This document shows positions 50,273 to 58,621 of a stretch of DNA of 64,000 nt, one piece after another. Position 1 is the first letter of the stretch. Each line of letters opens with the position of its first letter. Origin of the DNA: CAG-791 sp045113775 (lineage in GTDB: Bacteria; Bacillota; Clostridia; Lachnospirales; Lachnospiraceae); assembly GCA_045113775.1 (NCBI GenBank), contig JBGUJH010000067.1, positions 62,001-126,000 on the forward strand, written 5' to 3'. Both the position numbers and the translations under genes were made by a program. Below the pieces are notes generated by a model, which saw only the letters and a program-made list of their open reading frames with translations, made no database searches and was not told where the DNA came from.

Positions 50273-52468
50273 ATGGCAAAAAAGAAAGGCAACGGCGGCT
50301 CACAAGCGTTTGCAGTCGCCCAGCAGATCGGTAAGTCACTGTTCCTGCCGATCGCTGTACTCCCCCCGGCAGGTATCCTGCTCGGTATCGGAAGTTCATT
50401 TACAAATCCTACAACGATCGCGACCTACGGTCTGTCCGGAATTCTGCATCCGGGCAGCATTCTGTACATGTTCTTCCAGCTGCTCAACGGAGCAGGCAAC
50501 GCTGTATTCGGCAACCTGGCTCTGATCTTCGCTCTGGCAGTTGCGCTCGGCATGGCCAAGAAGGAAAAGGGCGTAGCAGTTCTTTCCGCAGCGATCTTCT
50601 ATCTGATCATGCTGACGACCATGAACGTACTGCTTCAGATCGACGGCTCTATCCTTGCAGACGGCAGCATCGCCGACAAAGTCAAGGACGGCGCGCTCGC
50701 TACCAGCCTTGGTATCCTGACACTTCAGATGGGCGTGTTCGGCGGTATCCTGGCAGGTCTTCTGGCAGCTCTCACCTGTAATAAGTTCTATAAACAGGTC
50801 CTGCCCCAGTCCCTGGCATTCTTCTCCGGCACACGTTTCGTACCGATCATGTGTATGGTATTCGGTATCGTCACAGGCTTCATCTGCTACTTCATCTGGC
50901 CTGCGATCCAGACCGGTATCTATGCTCTCGGCGATCTCGTCAACGCAGCAGGTCTCTTCGGAACCTTCATTTACGGCTGCATTGAGCGTGCGCTGATTCC
51001 CTTCGGTCTGCACCACATCTTCTATATGCCTTTCTGGCAGACAGGTGTCGGCGGATCCGTAATGGTCAACGGCGAAATGGTAGAGGGTGCCCAGAACATC
51101 TTCTTCAGAATGCTGGCTGATCCCAACACTGTAGTATTTGACGAATCCGCGAAGTTCCTCGCAGGTAAGTATCCCTTCATGATGGGCGGACTTCCGGGCG
51201 CAGCTCTTGCCATGTACACATGCGCAAGACCCGAGAAGAAGAAAGAAGCAGGCTCCCTGCTCTTCTCCGTAGCTCTGACCTCCTTCCTTACCGGTGTTAC
51301 AGAGCCTATCGAGTTCACATTCCTCTTCCTCGCTCCCGTGCTGTTCGGTATCCACGTAGGTTTCGCAGGTCTCGCGTTCCTGCTCTGCGACCTGTTTGAC
51401 GTCCTGATCGGTACTACTTTCTCAGACGGTCTGATCGACCTGATCCTGTACGGTATCCTTCCCGGAAACGCCAAGACCCACTGGGTCCGCGTGCTTCCTT
51501 TGATCGCGATCTACTTTGTACTGTACTTCTTCGTATTCCGCACCTTCATCCTCAAGAAGGATCTGAAGACTCCCGGACGTGAAGCCGATGACGAAGAAGT
51601 CAAGATGATCACCAAGGATGAGTACCGCAAGGCGACCGGCGTCGGCGTTGCAGGCGGCAAGGCTGCTGCTGCAAACGTTGATCCCAAGTCTGCAGCGATC
51701 CTCAAGGGTATCGGCGGTCTCGACAACCTTACCGGTGATATCGACTGCTGCGCAACAAGACTTCGTCTTACACTCAAGGATTCCTCCAAGGTTGACCAGC
51801 CTCTGCTCAAGGGAACCGGCGCTTCCGGCGTCGTTGTAAAGGGCAACGGCATCCAGGTCATCTACGGACCTTCCGTAACGATCGTTAAGTCTAACTTCGA
51901 AGAGCTCGTTGAGAAGCTCCGCAACGGCACCATCCCGCTGTCCGCAGTCCAGGATGAAGAGCCCGCTGCTGCCGCTGCTCCCGCAGCAGCTGCTCCTGCA
52001 GGTCCCAAGATGAAGGATGAAGTCCTCGGAGCCTGCCTGACAGGTAAGATGCTCCTCATGAACGAAGTTGAGGACGAGGCATTCGCAGGCCGCATGCTCG
52101 GCGACGGCGTTGCCATCGAGCCCACAGTAGGCGAACTGGTAGCTCCCGCAGACGGCGAGATCACAATGGTATTCGATACCAAGCACGCTGTAGCGATGAC
52201 CACGACCGACGGCGCTGAGATCCTGATGCATATCGGTATCGACACTGTCAAACTTGAAGGTCAAAACTTCGAAGTCTTCGTTGCTGACGGCGACCAGGTC
52301 AAGAAGGGCCAGACCCTTATCAAGTTCGATATCCCTGCGATCAAGGCTGCAGGCTACAAGTGCACAACTCCTTGCATCATTACCAACTGGGAGGACTACA
52401 GCACACTTCGTCCTCTTAAGACAGGTGATGTGAAGGTCGGTGACGACTTTATCGAACTGCTCGGCTGA
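50273..52468 (+). CDS. ptsG: PTS glucose/N-acetylglucosamine-family permease, fused IIC-IIB-IIA
   Basis: This protein of about 731 residues imports and phosphorylates a hexose. The IIC membrane part (1 to about 430) begins A-V-L-P-P-A-G-I-L-L-G-I and ends near P-G-R. The IIB domain has the phospho-Cys in D-C-C-A-T-R-L-R (about 491). After an Ala/Pro-rich linker the IIA domain has the phospho-His in L-M-H-I-G-I-D-T-V-K-L (about 652). The G-N-A-K-T-H and T-E-P-I-E-F-T-F segments are typical of the glucose superfamily; glucose versus GlcNAc is not resolved. The ATG 50273 follows GAGAGGAAAAAATT. A cre site and strong terminator bracket it as a single-gene unit. Confidence 0.9.
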   Translation: MAKKKGNGGSQAFAVAQQIGKSLFLPIAVLPPAGILLGIGSSFTNPTTIATYGLSGILHPGSILYMFFQLLNGAGNAVFGNLALIFALAVALGMAKKEKGVAVLSAAIFYLIMLTTMNVLLQIDGSILADGSIADKVKDGALATSLGILTLQMGVFGGILAGLLAALTCNKFYKQVLPQSLAFFSGTRFVPIMCMVFGIVTGFICYFIWPAIQTGIYALGDLVNAAGLFGTFIYGCIERALIPFGLHHIFYMPFWQTGVGGSVMVNGEMVEGAQNIFFRMLADPNTVVFDESAKFLAGKYPFMMGGLPGAALAMYTCARPEKKKEAGSLLFSVALTSFLTGVTEPIEFTFLFLAPVLFGIHVGFAGLAFLLCDLFDVLIGTTFSDGLIDLILYGILPGNAKTHWVRVLPLIAIYFVLYFFVFRTFILKKDLKTPGREADDEEVKMITKDEYRKATGVGVAGGKAAAANVDPKSAAILKGIGGLDNLTGDIDCCATRLRLTLKDSSKVDQPLLKGTGASGVVVKGNGIQVIYGPSVTIVKSNFEELVEKLRNGTIPLSAVQDEEPAAAAAPAAAAPAGPKMKDEVLGACLTGKMLLMNEVEDEAFAGRMLGDGVAIEPTVGELVAPADGEITMVFDTKHAVAMTTTDGAEILMHIGIDTVKLEGQNFEVFVADGDQVKKGQTLIKFDIPAIKAAGYKCTTPCIITNWEDYSTLRPLKTGDVKVGDDFIELLG

Positions 52469-52505
52469 TCCATCAGTTCTCGTTACGATTTTATAATGTA
52501 ACCTC

Positions 52506-52540
52506 AAAAGAGGCTGCCGCAAAAAGCGGCAGCCTCTTTT
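52506..52540 (+). terminator. Terminator of the PTS gene (also possible for the convergent MBL gene)
   Basis: AAAAGAGGCTGCCGC and GCGGCAGCCTCTTTT close around five A. Both strands end in T-rich sequence, and it lies between the converging ends of the two genes. Confidence 0.88.
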
Positions 52541-52571
52541 AGTGTCTTTATAGCACCAATCCCCTGTGTTA

Positions 52572-53225
52572 TCAGAAATTCAGCTTCCTGATCACCTCGA
52601 TCGACTGATCGACGCAGCGGGCAAATTCATCCGCGTCCGCCGGTTTGCCGACAATGGACCCGTAATGAGTCGGGATCACAATGGCAGGCTTAAGAGAATT
52701 GATGAATGATGCCGCCTCCTTTGGATTCATTGTATATGTGCCCCCGATCGGCACCATCGCGATGTCACAGTCAATGGATGTGTTCTCTTTGAGGGCATCC
52801 GTATCACCGGCCACATAGATCTTAGCGCCGTCCACAGTCAGAACATAGCCGATCCATCCGTTCCTCCTGGGATGGAAAGGTTTGAGCTTGTTGTAAGCAG
52901 GAACAGCTTTGATATAGATTCCCGCTGCGCTGATCATATCTCCGGCTTCCATGCTCAGATAACTCTGCAGATCGAACCCGTTCTTCTCCATATCGCCCTT
53001 CATACTTGAAGGGACGACCACTTTCGTGGAATCCTTCCGTATTTTGGCAATATCTGCCGGTGAAAAGTGGTCATAATGGGCATGTGTGACCAGGATCAGA
53101 TCGGCGTCCCGGGGGTTTCCCTCGATCCCGAGCGGATCCAGGTAGATCACTGTGCCTTCAGCGCTCTCAATTCGAATACTGCTCTGCGTGTTCACGGTTA
53201 TCTGAGCGGTTTTGAAATTGCTCAT
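52572..53225 (-). CDS. Metallo-beta-lactamase-fold hydrolase (UlaG-like)
   Basis: This 217-residue protein has the metal-binding T-H-A-H-Y-D-H-F, an Asp in A-G-D-T-D and a His in P-T-H-Y-G, consistent with a two-metal MBL site. The short UPF0173/UlaG-like form lacks extra domains. AAAGGAGGAAGGCAT precedes ATG 53225. Substrate is unknown. A repeat hairpin and the SpoU gene lie just upstream on the same strand. Confidence 0.88.
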   Translation of the reverse strand: MSNFKTAQITVNTQSSIRIESAEGTVIYLDPLGIEGNPRDADLILVTHAHYDHFSPADIAKIRKDSTKVVVPSSMKGDMEKNGFDLQSYLSMEAGDMISAAGIYIKAVPAYNKLKPFHPRRNGWIGYVLTVDGAKIYVAGDTDALKENTSIDCDIAMVPIGGTYTMNPKEAASFINSLKPAIVIPTHYGSIVGKPADADEFARCVDQSIEVIRKLNF

Positions 53226-53254
53226 ATGCCTTCCTCCTTTTACATTTCCCCTGG

Positions 53255-53286
53255 ATTCAAGGCTCGCAGAGCGAGCCACTGTGCCC
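53255..53286 (+). repeat. Family A repeat, hairpin-1 copy inside the SpoU gene 3' end
   Basis: ATTCAAGGCTCGCAGAGCGAGCC is the exact left end of the full repeats. Its minus strand encodes the last codons and stop of the SpoU gene. Confidence 0.7.
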
Positions 53287-54120
53287 GAGCTGCCAGAACG
53301 CCACTGCGCTCGCAGCCGCCACATTCAATGAATCAACGCCGTGGAACATGGGGATCATGACCGTGTAGTCGCATTCCGCGATCGTCTCCGCCGCGAGGCC
53401 GTCCCCTTCAGTTCCCAGAATCACTGCCAGCCTGTTTTCTCCCATTAATACGGGATCGGAAACAGGAACAGATTCTTTTTTCAGTGCCATTGCCGCCGTT
53501 CTGAACCCGAGCTCCCTGAGCTTTTCGAGGCCCGGATGCGGCCATCCCGGATTTCTTCGGTCTCCGATAAAAGTCCACGGAATCTGGAATACCGTCCCCA
53601 TGCTGACCCTCACCGCTCTTCTGTAGAGCGGATCGCTGCAGCCGTGCGTCAGCAGGACCGCGTCCATGCCGAGCGCCGCCGCGGAACGGAAAACAGCTCC
53701 CACATTGGTCGGATTTACCACTTCTTCCAGCACACAGATTCTCGAAGTTCCCCGGACAGTCTCCTCTACAGAAGGCAGGCTTTTTCGCTCCATTGCGCAC
53801 AGGCACCCTCTTGTGAGCGGAAATCCCGTCAGTTTTCGAAGTTCCGACTCCTGCGCCGCGTATACGGGGATCGGATCTCCCTTCATTTTCTCAAGCCTTG
53901 CCAAAATACTGAGAGCCTCTCCTTCAATCTGCTTCTCGTCTATAAGCATCGATACAGGCTCATATCCGGCGTTTAAGGCGCGTTCGATGACTTTAGGGCT
54001 CTCCGCTATGAACAGGCCTGTATGAGGCTCTCTGCAGTGATAGAGCTGGGATTCCGACAGGCATGTATATACCTCGAGTCCCGGGTCTCCTAAATCCTGT
54101 GTGTGAGTGACATAATACAT
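53257..54120 (-). CDS. SpoU/TrmH-family RNA 2'-O-methyltransferase
   Basis: This 287-residue SPOUT enzyme uses SAM to methylate a ribose in rRNA or tRNA. Motifs are N-P-T-N-V-G-A-V-F-R-S-A (motif 1), I-L-G-T-E-G-D-G-L (motif 2) and I-P-M-F-H-G-V-D-S-L-N-V-A-A-A (motif 3 of the knot). An N-terminal substrate-binding region contains L-F-I-A-E-S-P-K-V. The final S-L-C-E-P comes from a repeat hairpin. The target nucleotide is unknown. Confidence 0.9.
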   Translation of the reverse strand: MYYVTHTQDLGDPGLEVYTCLSESQLYHCREPHTGLFIAESPKVIERALNAGYEPVSMLIDEKQIEGEALSILARLEKMKGDPIPVYAAQESELRKLTGFPLTRGCLCAMERKSLPSVEETVRGTSRICVLEEVVNPTNVGAVFRSAAALGMDAVLLTHGCSDPLYRRAVRVSMGTVFQIPWTFIGDRRNPGWPHPGLEKLRELGFRTAAMALKKESVPVSDPVLMGENRLAVILGTEGDGLAAETIAECDYTVMIPMFHGVDSLNVAAASAVAFWQLGHSGSLCEP

Positions 54121-54124
54121 AAAA

Positions 54125-54343
54125 CTAATCCTTCATCTGATCGCGCTCTTTTACTTCCGCCAGCCTGCGAAGAGCTGTCTCTTCGATCACATCGTCATAT
54201 CCCGTAAGGGCCGCGAACGGTGCGAACTGGGCCGCCCTCATCTCTGCCGCCATGCGCGGGTGCTTTGCAGATGTATGATGCGGCAGATCAATGATATCGC
54301 GATAGTCATCCGGATTCCCGTTTCTGCCTGCATTTTCTTTCAA
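54125..54343 (-). CDS. Small protein of the Y-family polymerase module
   Basis: This 72-residue protein has D-I-I-D-L-P-H-H-T-S-A-K-H-P-R-M and R-A-A-Q-F-A-P-F-A-A-L-T-G-Y-D-D, a pattern I know from short proteins next to Y-family polymerase genes in Clostridia (sometimes called YolD-like). The start is TTG at 54343 in TTGA, overlapping the polymerase stop, after GGAGGACACAACGC. It is probably an accessory of translesion synthesis; biochemical role unknown. Confidence 0.75.
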   Translation of the reverse strand: MKENAGRNGNPDDYRDIIDLPHHTSAKHPRMAAEMRAAQFAPFAALTGYDDVIEETALRRLAEVKERDQMKD

Positions 54344-55881
54344 GCGTTGTGTCCTCCGATCTGGCTGTTTCTCGAGATCGCCGTCGCGCCTTCCTCCAGG
54401 TTCATGCCCCTGACGACGGCGTTATTGCCGAAGCGCTTTCGGATCTCCAGCACGGCTTTCTGTACTCTCTTATCCCTGTCCTCCTGCTCTTTCCTCGCTG
54501 CGCGCTCCTTTTCAAGAGCCTCGTAGTCGGTAAAGAGGTCCAGCTGCTCATAGAGTTCGTCCGAACCCGCGGCGTCAGACTCCGGGATCACTCTGGCCGC
54601 AGCCACCGTGATCCTTCTGACAAGAAGGATGGGGTCTACGATCCGGTCATAGAGTTTCTCTGCCTCCCGCACAATGACCCTGGTCGAGGATGTCGGCCTG
54701 TCAAACGTGACAGAACCATGCGCATGTTTGGGCACGAGGCGTCCATACCAGTCCCTGGTGATCTCCCCTTTATAGTTCTCCCGTATCTCCGGGATCTCCA
54801 GGCTCTCCATATCGTAGCCGACAGTCAGGACGATATGATCGGTCACGAGATGCTTGTCAAGGAGCTTGAGACTGAGTTTGTCCATCATCTCCTTCATGAC
54901 GAGTTTCCCTTTGGCAGCGCTGTAAGCGCAGTGAAGGACCTGGCCTTCCCCTATGCTGTTCTCCGCAGGTTTATAGGCCTTGATCTGCGCGATGGTACAG
55001 GGTTCCCATCCCCACGCATGGTCGATCAGAAGCTCAGCGTTTACCCCGAAGAGCTTGTAAAGAGCGTCTTCGTTCTGAACGGAACACCGGGCGACGTCGC
55101 CCATGGTCAGCACCCCTATTTTTTTAAGCTTATTAGCATAGCCGCGGCCGACTCTCCAGAAGTCTGTTATGGGCTTGTGATTCCACAGTTTCTCTCTGTA
55201 GGACCTCTCGTCAAGCTGCGCGATGCGCACGCCGTCCTCATCTGCTTCGATGTGCTTAGCGACGATGTCCATCGCTATTTTGGCAAGATAAAGATTAGTT
55301 CCGATCCCGGCTGTTGCTGTGATCCGTGTCTGTTTCAGCACATCCCTTATCATGGTCTGCGCCAATTCCCTCGCCGTCATCCCGTAAGTGTCCAGATATT
55401 CCGTGACGTCCATGAATACCTCATCAATGGAATAAACGTGAATATCCTCAGGCGCGATATAGTGGAGGTAGATATTGTAGATCCTGGCGCTGTAATCCAT
55501 GTAGTAGGACATACGGGGCTTTGCCGCGATATAGTCCAGCTCCAGTTCCGGATGCTCCGCAAGTACTGTGCTGTCATAGGAGCTCCCTTCAAACCCGCTC
55601 AGCCCCAGCTTTTTAAGCTGCGCGTGCCGGCGGGCGTTATAGAGCTTCACCTTCTCCACGACCTCAAAGAGCCTGGGGCGGCCGGGGATCCCGATCGCTT
55701 TGAATGACGGAGAAACAGCGAGACAGATCGTTTTTTCCGTACGGCTCCGGTCCGCGACCACCAGATTAGTGGTAAGCGGATTGAGTCCCCGCTCATTGCA
55801 TTCCACAGAGGCATAGAAAGACTTCAGGTCGATGGCAATATATGTCCTCTGCCTGTCCTTTTCGGTATTATTTCCGGTCAT
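54340..55881 (-). CDS. Y-family DNA polymerase (translesion, ImpB/MucB/SamB type)
   Basis: This 513-residue polymerase begins with the catalytic I-A-I-D-L-K-S-F-Y-A-S-V-E-C and has the second metal site in V-Y-S-I-D-E-V-F-M-D. Thumb and little-finger regions follow, with the helix-hairpin segment L-K-K-I-G-V-L-T-M-G-D-V. Y-E-Q-L-D-L-F near 450 is a candidate beta-clamp-binding motif. A basic Arg/Lys helix and short tail end the protein. Upstream and downstream small genes overlap it by 4 nt each, so it is translated in a three-gene unit. This is the UmuC-like branch, often damage-inducible; I see no LexA box nearby. Confidence 0.92.
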   Translation of the reverse strand: MTGNNTEKDRQRTYIAIDLKSFYASVECNERGLNPLTTNLVVADRSRTEKTICLAVSPSFKAIGIPGRPRLFEVVEKVKLYNARRHAQLKKLGLSGFEGSSYDSTVLAEHPELELDYIAAKPRMSYYMDYSARIYNIYLHYIAPEDIHVYSIDEVFMDVTEYLDTYGMTARELAQTMIRDVLKQTRITATAGIGTNLYLAKIAMDIVAKHIEADEDGVRIAQLDERSYREKLWNHKPITDFWRVGRGYANKLKKIGVLTMGDVARCSVQNEDALYKLFGVNAELLIDHAWGWEPCTIAQIKAYKPAENSIGEGQVLHCAYSAAKGKLVMKEMMDKLSLKLLDKHLVTDHIVLTVGYDMESLEIPEIRENYKGEITRDWYGRLVPKHAHGSVTFDRPTSSTRVIVREAEKLYDRIVDPILLVRRITVAAARVIPESDAAGSDELYEQLDLFTDYEALEKERAARKEQEDRDKRVQKAVLEIRKRFGNNAVVRGMNLEEGATAISRNSQIGGHNA

Positions 55882-56195
55882 GTGACTCCTTGATCGTCAT
55901 TTGGATAAGACGCCCCGTAGTTTCGCCGCGCGGAAGGGTCATTTCCCCGCATTTTGGGGTACTCTTCCTGCTCTATTACAGAAAAGGCAAGAATCTGTTC
56001 GATCTTCTCCGCCTTCCCTTTGAGGTCAAAATAGCGCCTCATAGCGCCCTCTTCATCCCACCACCTGGAAAAAGCCTCTCCGGTATCTGTACTGTGACGA
56101 CGTTCCATCTCCAATAGGATATCCGTCATTTTTTCCCGAAGGCTCTCAAGTTCATCCATGTATCTTCTGGCTTCAAATTGCGAGATCGTTCTCAT
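55878..56195 (-). CDS. Hypothetical protein preceding the Y-family polymerase
   Basis: This 105-residue charged, mostly helical protein starts M-R-T-I-S-Q-F-E-A-R-R-Y-M-D-E-L. It has a Glu-rich helix and a central R-W-W-D-E-E-G-A-M-R-R-Y-F. No signal or membrane segment is seen. ATGA overlap with the polymerase start implies coupled translation. I cannot name the family. A full family A repeat lies directly upstream, between it and scpA. A TATAAA about 20 nt before the ATG could be part of a promoter. Confidence 0.72.
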   Translation of the reverse strand: MRTISQFEARRYMDELESLREKMTDILLEMERRHSTDTGEAFSRWWDEEGAMRRYFDLKGKAEKIEQILAFSVIEQEEYPKMRGNDPSARRNYGASYPNDDQGVT

Positions 56196-56220
56196 AAAAT
56201 GGGTTCCCTGTTTTATAGTT

Positions 56221-56340
56221 CATTCAAGGCTCGCAGAGCGAGCCGTTGCGCCGCGTGCGGGTTGCCTGTAAGGCAACATCTTCCTTTCCGCACGCGTGTG
56301 CATCATATAACTCAGCGGGGGACATCCCCCCTGTGTTATC
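56221..56340 (+). repeat. Family A repeat, full-length copy
   Basis: All three hairpins are present: GGCTCGC-AGA-GCGAGCC; CGCGTGCGG...CCGCACGCG enclosing GTTGCC/GGCAAC; and the hairpin-3 stem GGGGGACATCCCCC between CTCAG and CTGTG. The right end covers the scpA stop codon. It is the best reference copy in the window. Confidence 0.82.
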
Positions 56341-57511
56341 TGCGGTTAGCGGCCCGCTTTGCGGATCTTGAATTCCCGTGCCTGCGCTTTCTCTTCCAGA
56401 TTCTGTCTCCCCGCACTTTACGCAAGAGCGCTCCCCGCATCCTCTTGCCGACGAAGCGGAAAGCATGCCGCCCTGCTCCCAGTCTGTTCTGTCTGGATCT
56501 ATAGACAAGATGCCTCTTTACCGGCAGTTTTTGAGCAGGCTCAGGAGCTGCCTCGATTTCTGATTTCATTTCCGGGATCGCCTGAATCTGCGGCATCTGT
56601 ACCGGGACAGTATCTGTCTCCGGCTCCGGGATCACTTCGGGTTCCGGCTCCGGAATCACCTCAGGCTCCGGCTCCGGGATCACTTCGGGCTCCGGCTCCG
56701 GAATCATCTCGGGCTCCGGCTCCGGGTTCACTTCTGCCTCCGCTGCAGTTTCTTCCTCTTCTTCGGCGGGATCGATCAGGTCGATCAGGATCTTCCCGAA
56801 CGCCTCCTCCTGTGTGATGCGGATCTTCTGGTTTTTCATCAGTTCCAGAACTACGAGGAAAGTCACGATGATCTCTTCCTTGCTGTCCTCAAGTTCCAGC
56901 ATCTCCCTGAAATCAGCGTGAGGATGACCGGCAAGGTAGGCCCGGATATAGAGTTCCTTGTCGGCGACGCTGATCTCTTCTTTCTGTATTTTGCCAAATC
57001 CGCTTCGAATGGGATCGACGCGGCTCTTCTTGCGCTTGAGAACTTCCTTGAACACATTCTCAAGGCTCTGCGCCGTGCGGTCCCCAATGAGCTCTTCGTA
57101 ATTCAGAGGAGGTACGTAACTGCGCACCTCCTCCGGTAGATCCTGTGGCCTGAAGTAACTGAAGCCCGCATGCCGGTTCTTCTCTTTGAGTTCCTCCGAC
57201 ATGTACTTGTACATTTTGTATTCCAGAAGGCGCCTGACCAGTTCGTCTCTGGGGTCCTCCTCTTCGCCTTCCTCGTTTTCCTCCCTCGGCAGGAGCATGC
57301 GGCTCTTGATGTCAAGAAGCGTAGCTGCCATGACCAGGAATTCACTGGTGACGTTCATGTCGTCGTGCTCCATCCGGCGCACATATTCCAGATACTGGTC
57401 TGTGATCGTCACTATGGGAATGTCATAAATATCGATCTTATTCTTTTCAATAAGGTGCATGAGAAGGTCCATCGGGCCTTCAAACACCTGAAGTTTCAGC
57501 GGAATCGCCAT
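56336..57511 (-). CDS. scpA: Segregation and condensation protein A with long C-terminal extension
   Basis: The kleisin ScpA joins SMC and ScpB. The N-terminal 250 residues are standard: F-E-G-P-M-D-L-L-M-H-L-I-E-K-N-K-I-D-I-Y-D-I-P, then L-V-M-A-A-T-L-L-D-I-K-S-R-M-L-L-P. The usual C-terminal winged helix ends near 250 with T-Q-E-E-A-F-G-K-I-L. An extra stretch of about 135 residues follows: tandem P-E-P-E-P-E-V-I repeats and a strongly basic end (many Arg/Lys, R-K-R-R-H). Its ATG overlaps the stop of the upstream lipoprotein gene by one base. scpB lies far away at 32911. Confidence 0.9.
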   Translation of the reverse strand: MAIPLKLQVFEGPMDLLMHLIEKNKIDIYDIPIVTITDQYLEYVRRMEHDDMNVTSEFLVMAATLLDIKSRMLLPREENEEGEEEDPRDELVRRLLEYKMYKYMSEELKEKNRHAGFSYFRPQDLPEEVRSYVPPLNYEELIGDRTAQSLENVFKEVLKRKKSRVDPIRSGFGKIQKEEISVADKELYIRAYLAGHPHADFREMLELEDSKEEIIVTFLVVLELMKNQKIRITQEEAFGKILIDLIDPAEEEEETAAEAEVNPEPEPEMIPEPEPEVIPEPEPEVIPEPEPEVIPEPETDTVPVQMPQIQAIPEMKSEIEAAPEPAQKLPVKRHLVYRSRQNRLGAGRHAFRFVGKRMRGALLRKVRGDRIWKRKRRHGNSRSAKRAANRR

Positions 57512-58425
57512 CAGTTGCCGGTCTCCCCTTCTGTTGTATCTGCCTCTTCAGCGCTCTCAGAGGTATTGCCGCTGCCGGCCGTATCTCCCGTCGAGCTTCC
57601 TTCTTCCGCGTTCTCCTCAGAAGAAATGCCGGCCTGTGCCTGCTCGTCCGCGGTAATGCCCTCGTCGGCATGCTCCTGAGAGGTAATGTCCTCGGAGGCA
57701 TATTCCGACCCCGCTGCAGTGCTTACTGCCGCGGCAGCCTCTTCCTCAGCCTGTGCGCCGGCGGCCTGAGGTCTGTTTTCTTCCAGGTCTGTGACCAGCC
57801 ACTTCTTATCAATCTTTGCAAGGGAGAGGACGGTCTTCTCATCAGAAGGAGCGCTGTTCTCAAGTTCTTCCTGCATCCTGCCGATCACAATAGGGATCAG
57901 GTCATTGTACATCTTCTTGTACATTGCCTTCTCTCCCTCATCCTTGTAAATTGCGATCAGTTCATCGTAGTGTTCCGACTGATATTGCTTGATGAGGTCA
58001 AGTGTTTCTTCCGACTGCCCGGAAGAGGCACCCGGGTCGTATCCGAGTGTGATCTTTGCAGTCACAGAGGCTGTTTCTTCCATGACCTTTGTATCCTGGA
58101 TCTCGAAGCTCTTGTAGGCCTTGGAGATCACTTTCCTGACGTACTCGTCAACTGCCTTCTGCGCTTCTTCTCCCATATCTTCCTTCTCAACGCCCATCGC
58201 CGCATAAAAAGTGTCAGCGAGATATTCCGGGTCCATGAGCTTCATTGTCTTGCTGTTCATAAAATCTTCAGTTGCGAACTGCGAAGCCGCTTTCATGTCA
58301 TTACTGACCATCGCGTTCAGAAAACCTTCCGCGGTCTCTGTAACGGCTTTTTTATCTGTGTTGCAGCCGGTAAGAATCATTACCGTTAATACAGTAAGCA
58401 GCACTGTGATCAGTTTTTTGCTCAT
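57511..58425 (-). CDS. Lipoprotein, DUF5105-like
   Basis: This 304-residue lipoprotein has the lipobox V-M-I-L-T-G-C-N, a domain of about 200 residues containing A-E-G-F-L-N-A-M, T-E-D-F-M-N and V-I-G-R-M-Q-E-E-L, then an Ala/Ser/Glu/Gly tail. The domain resembles the DUF5105 type of secreted Clostridial proteins; naming is tentative. The start ATG 58425 follows TATAGGAGGATAACA. The stop overlaps the scpA start (TGATG), an odd coupling of an exported protein with a chromosome-segregation protein. Confidence 0.82.
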   Translation of the reverse strand: MSKKLITVLLTVLTVMILTGCNTDKKAVTETAEGFLNAMVSNDMKAASQFATEDFMNSKTMKLMDPEYLADTFYAAMGVEKEDMGEEAQKAVDEYVRKVISKAYKSFEIQDTKVMEETASVTAKITLGYDPGASSGQSEETLDLIKQYQSEHYDELIAIYKDEGEKAMYKKMYNDLIPIVIGRMQEELENSAPSDEKTVLSLAKIDKKWLVTDLEENRPQAAGAQAEEEAAAAVSTAAGSEYASEDITSQEHADEGITADEQAQAGISSEENAEEGSSTGDTAGSGNTSESAEEADTTEGETGN

Positions 58426-58540
58426 TGTTATCCTCCTATACCAGATACTTCTGTCATTATCTTTTAGAATAGCAGTTCTATCCCGATTCGTCAAAAGAAT
58501 GGTGTAAAGAGCCTTATTTTTTGCAGAAATTCCGGATCGT

Positions 58541-58621
58541 GCAGGATGCTCCTGCTCGATTGACCGTTGGCAGGGGGATGTATCTTCGTTCAGGCACGAG
58601 ATGCGCTCCCGGCTTATCGCA
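58541..58621 (-). repeat. Family B repeat, copy 2
   Basis: GCAGGA/TCCTGC hairpin, core GATTGACCGTTGGC, ATCTTCGTTC...GCACGAGATGC, end GGCTTATCGCA. Confidence 0.7.

Noticed and set aside
56590..56745. Direct 24-bp repeats that could be mistaken for a CRISPR array
   Set aside because: They are in frame, encode P-E-P-E-P-E-V-I, have no spacers, and no cas genes are near.
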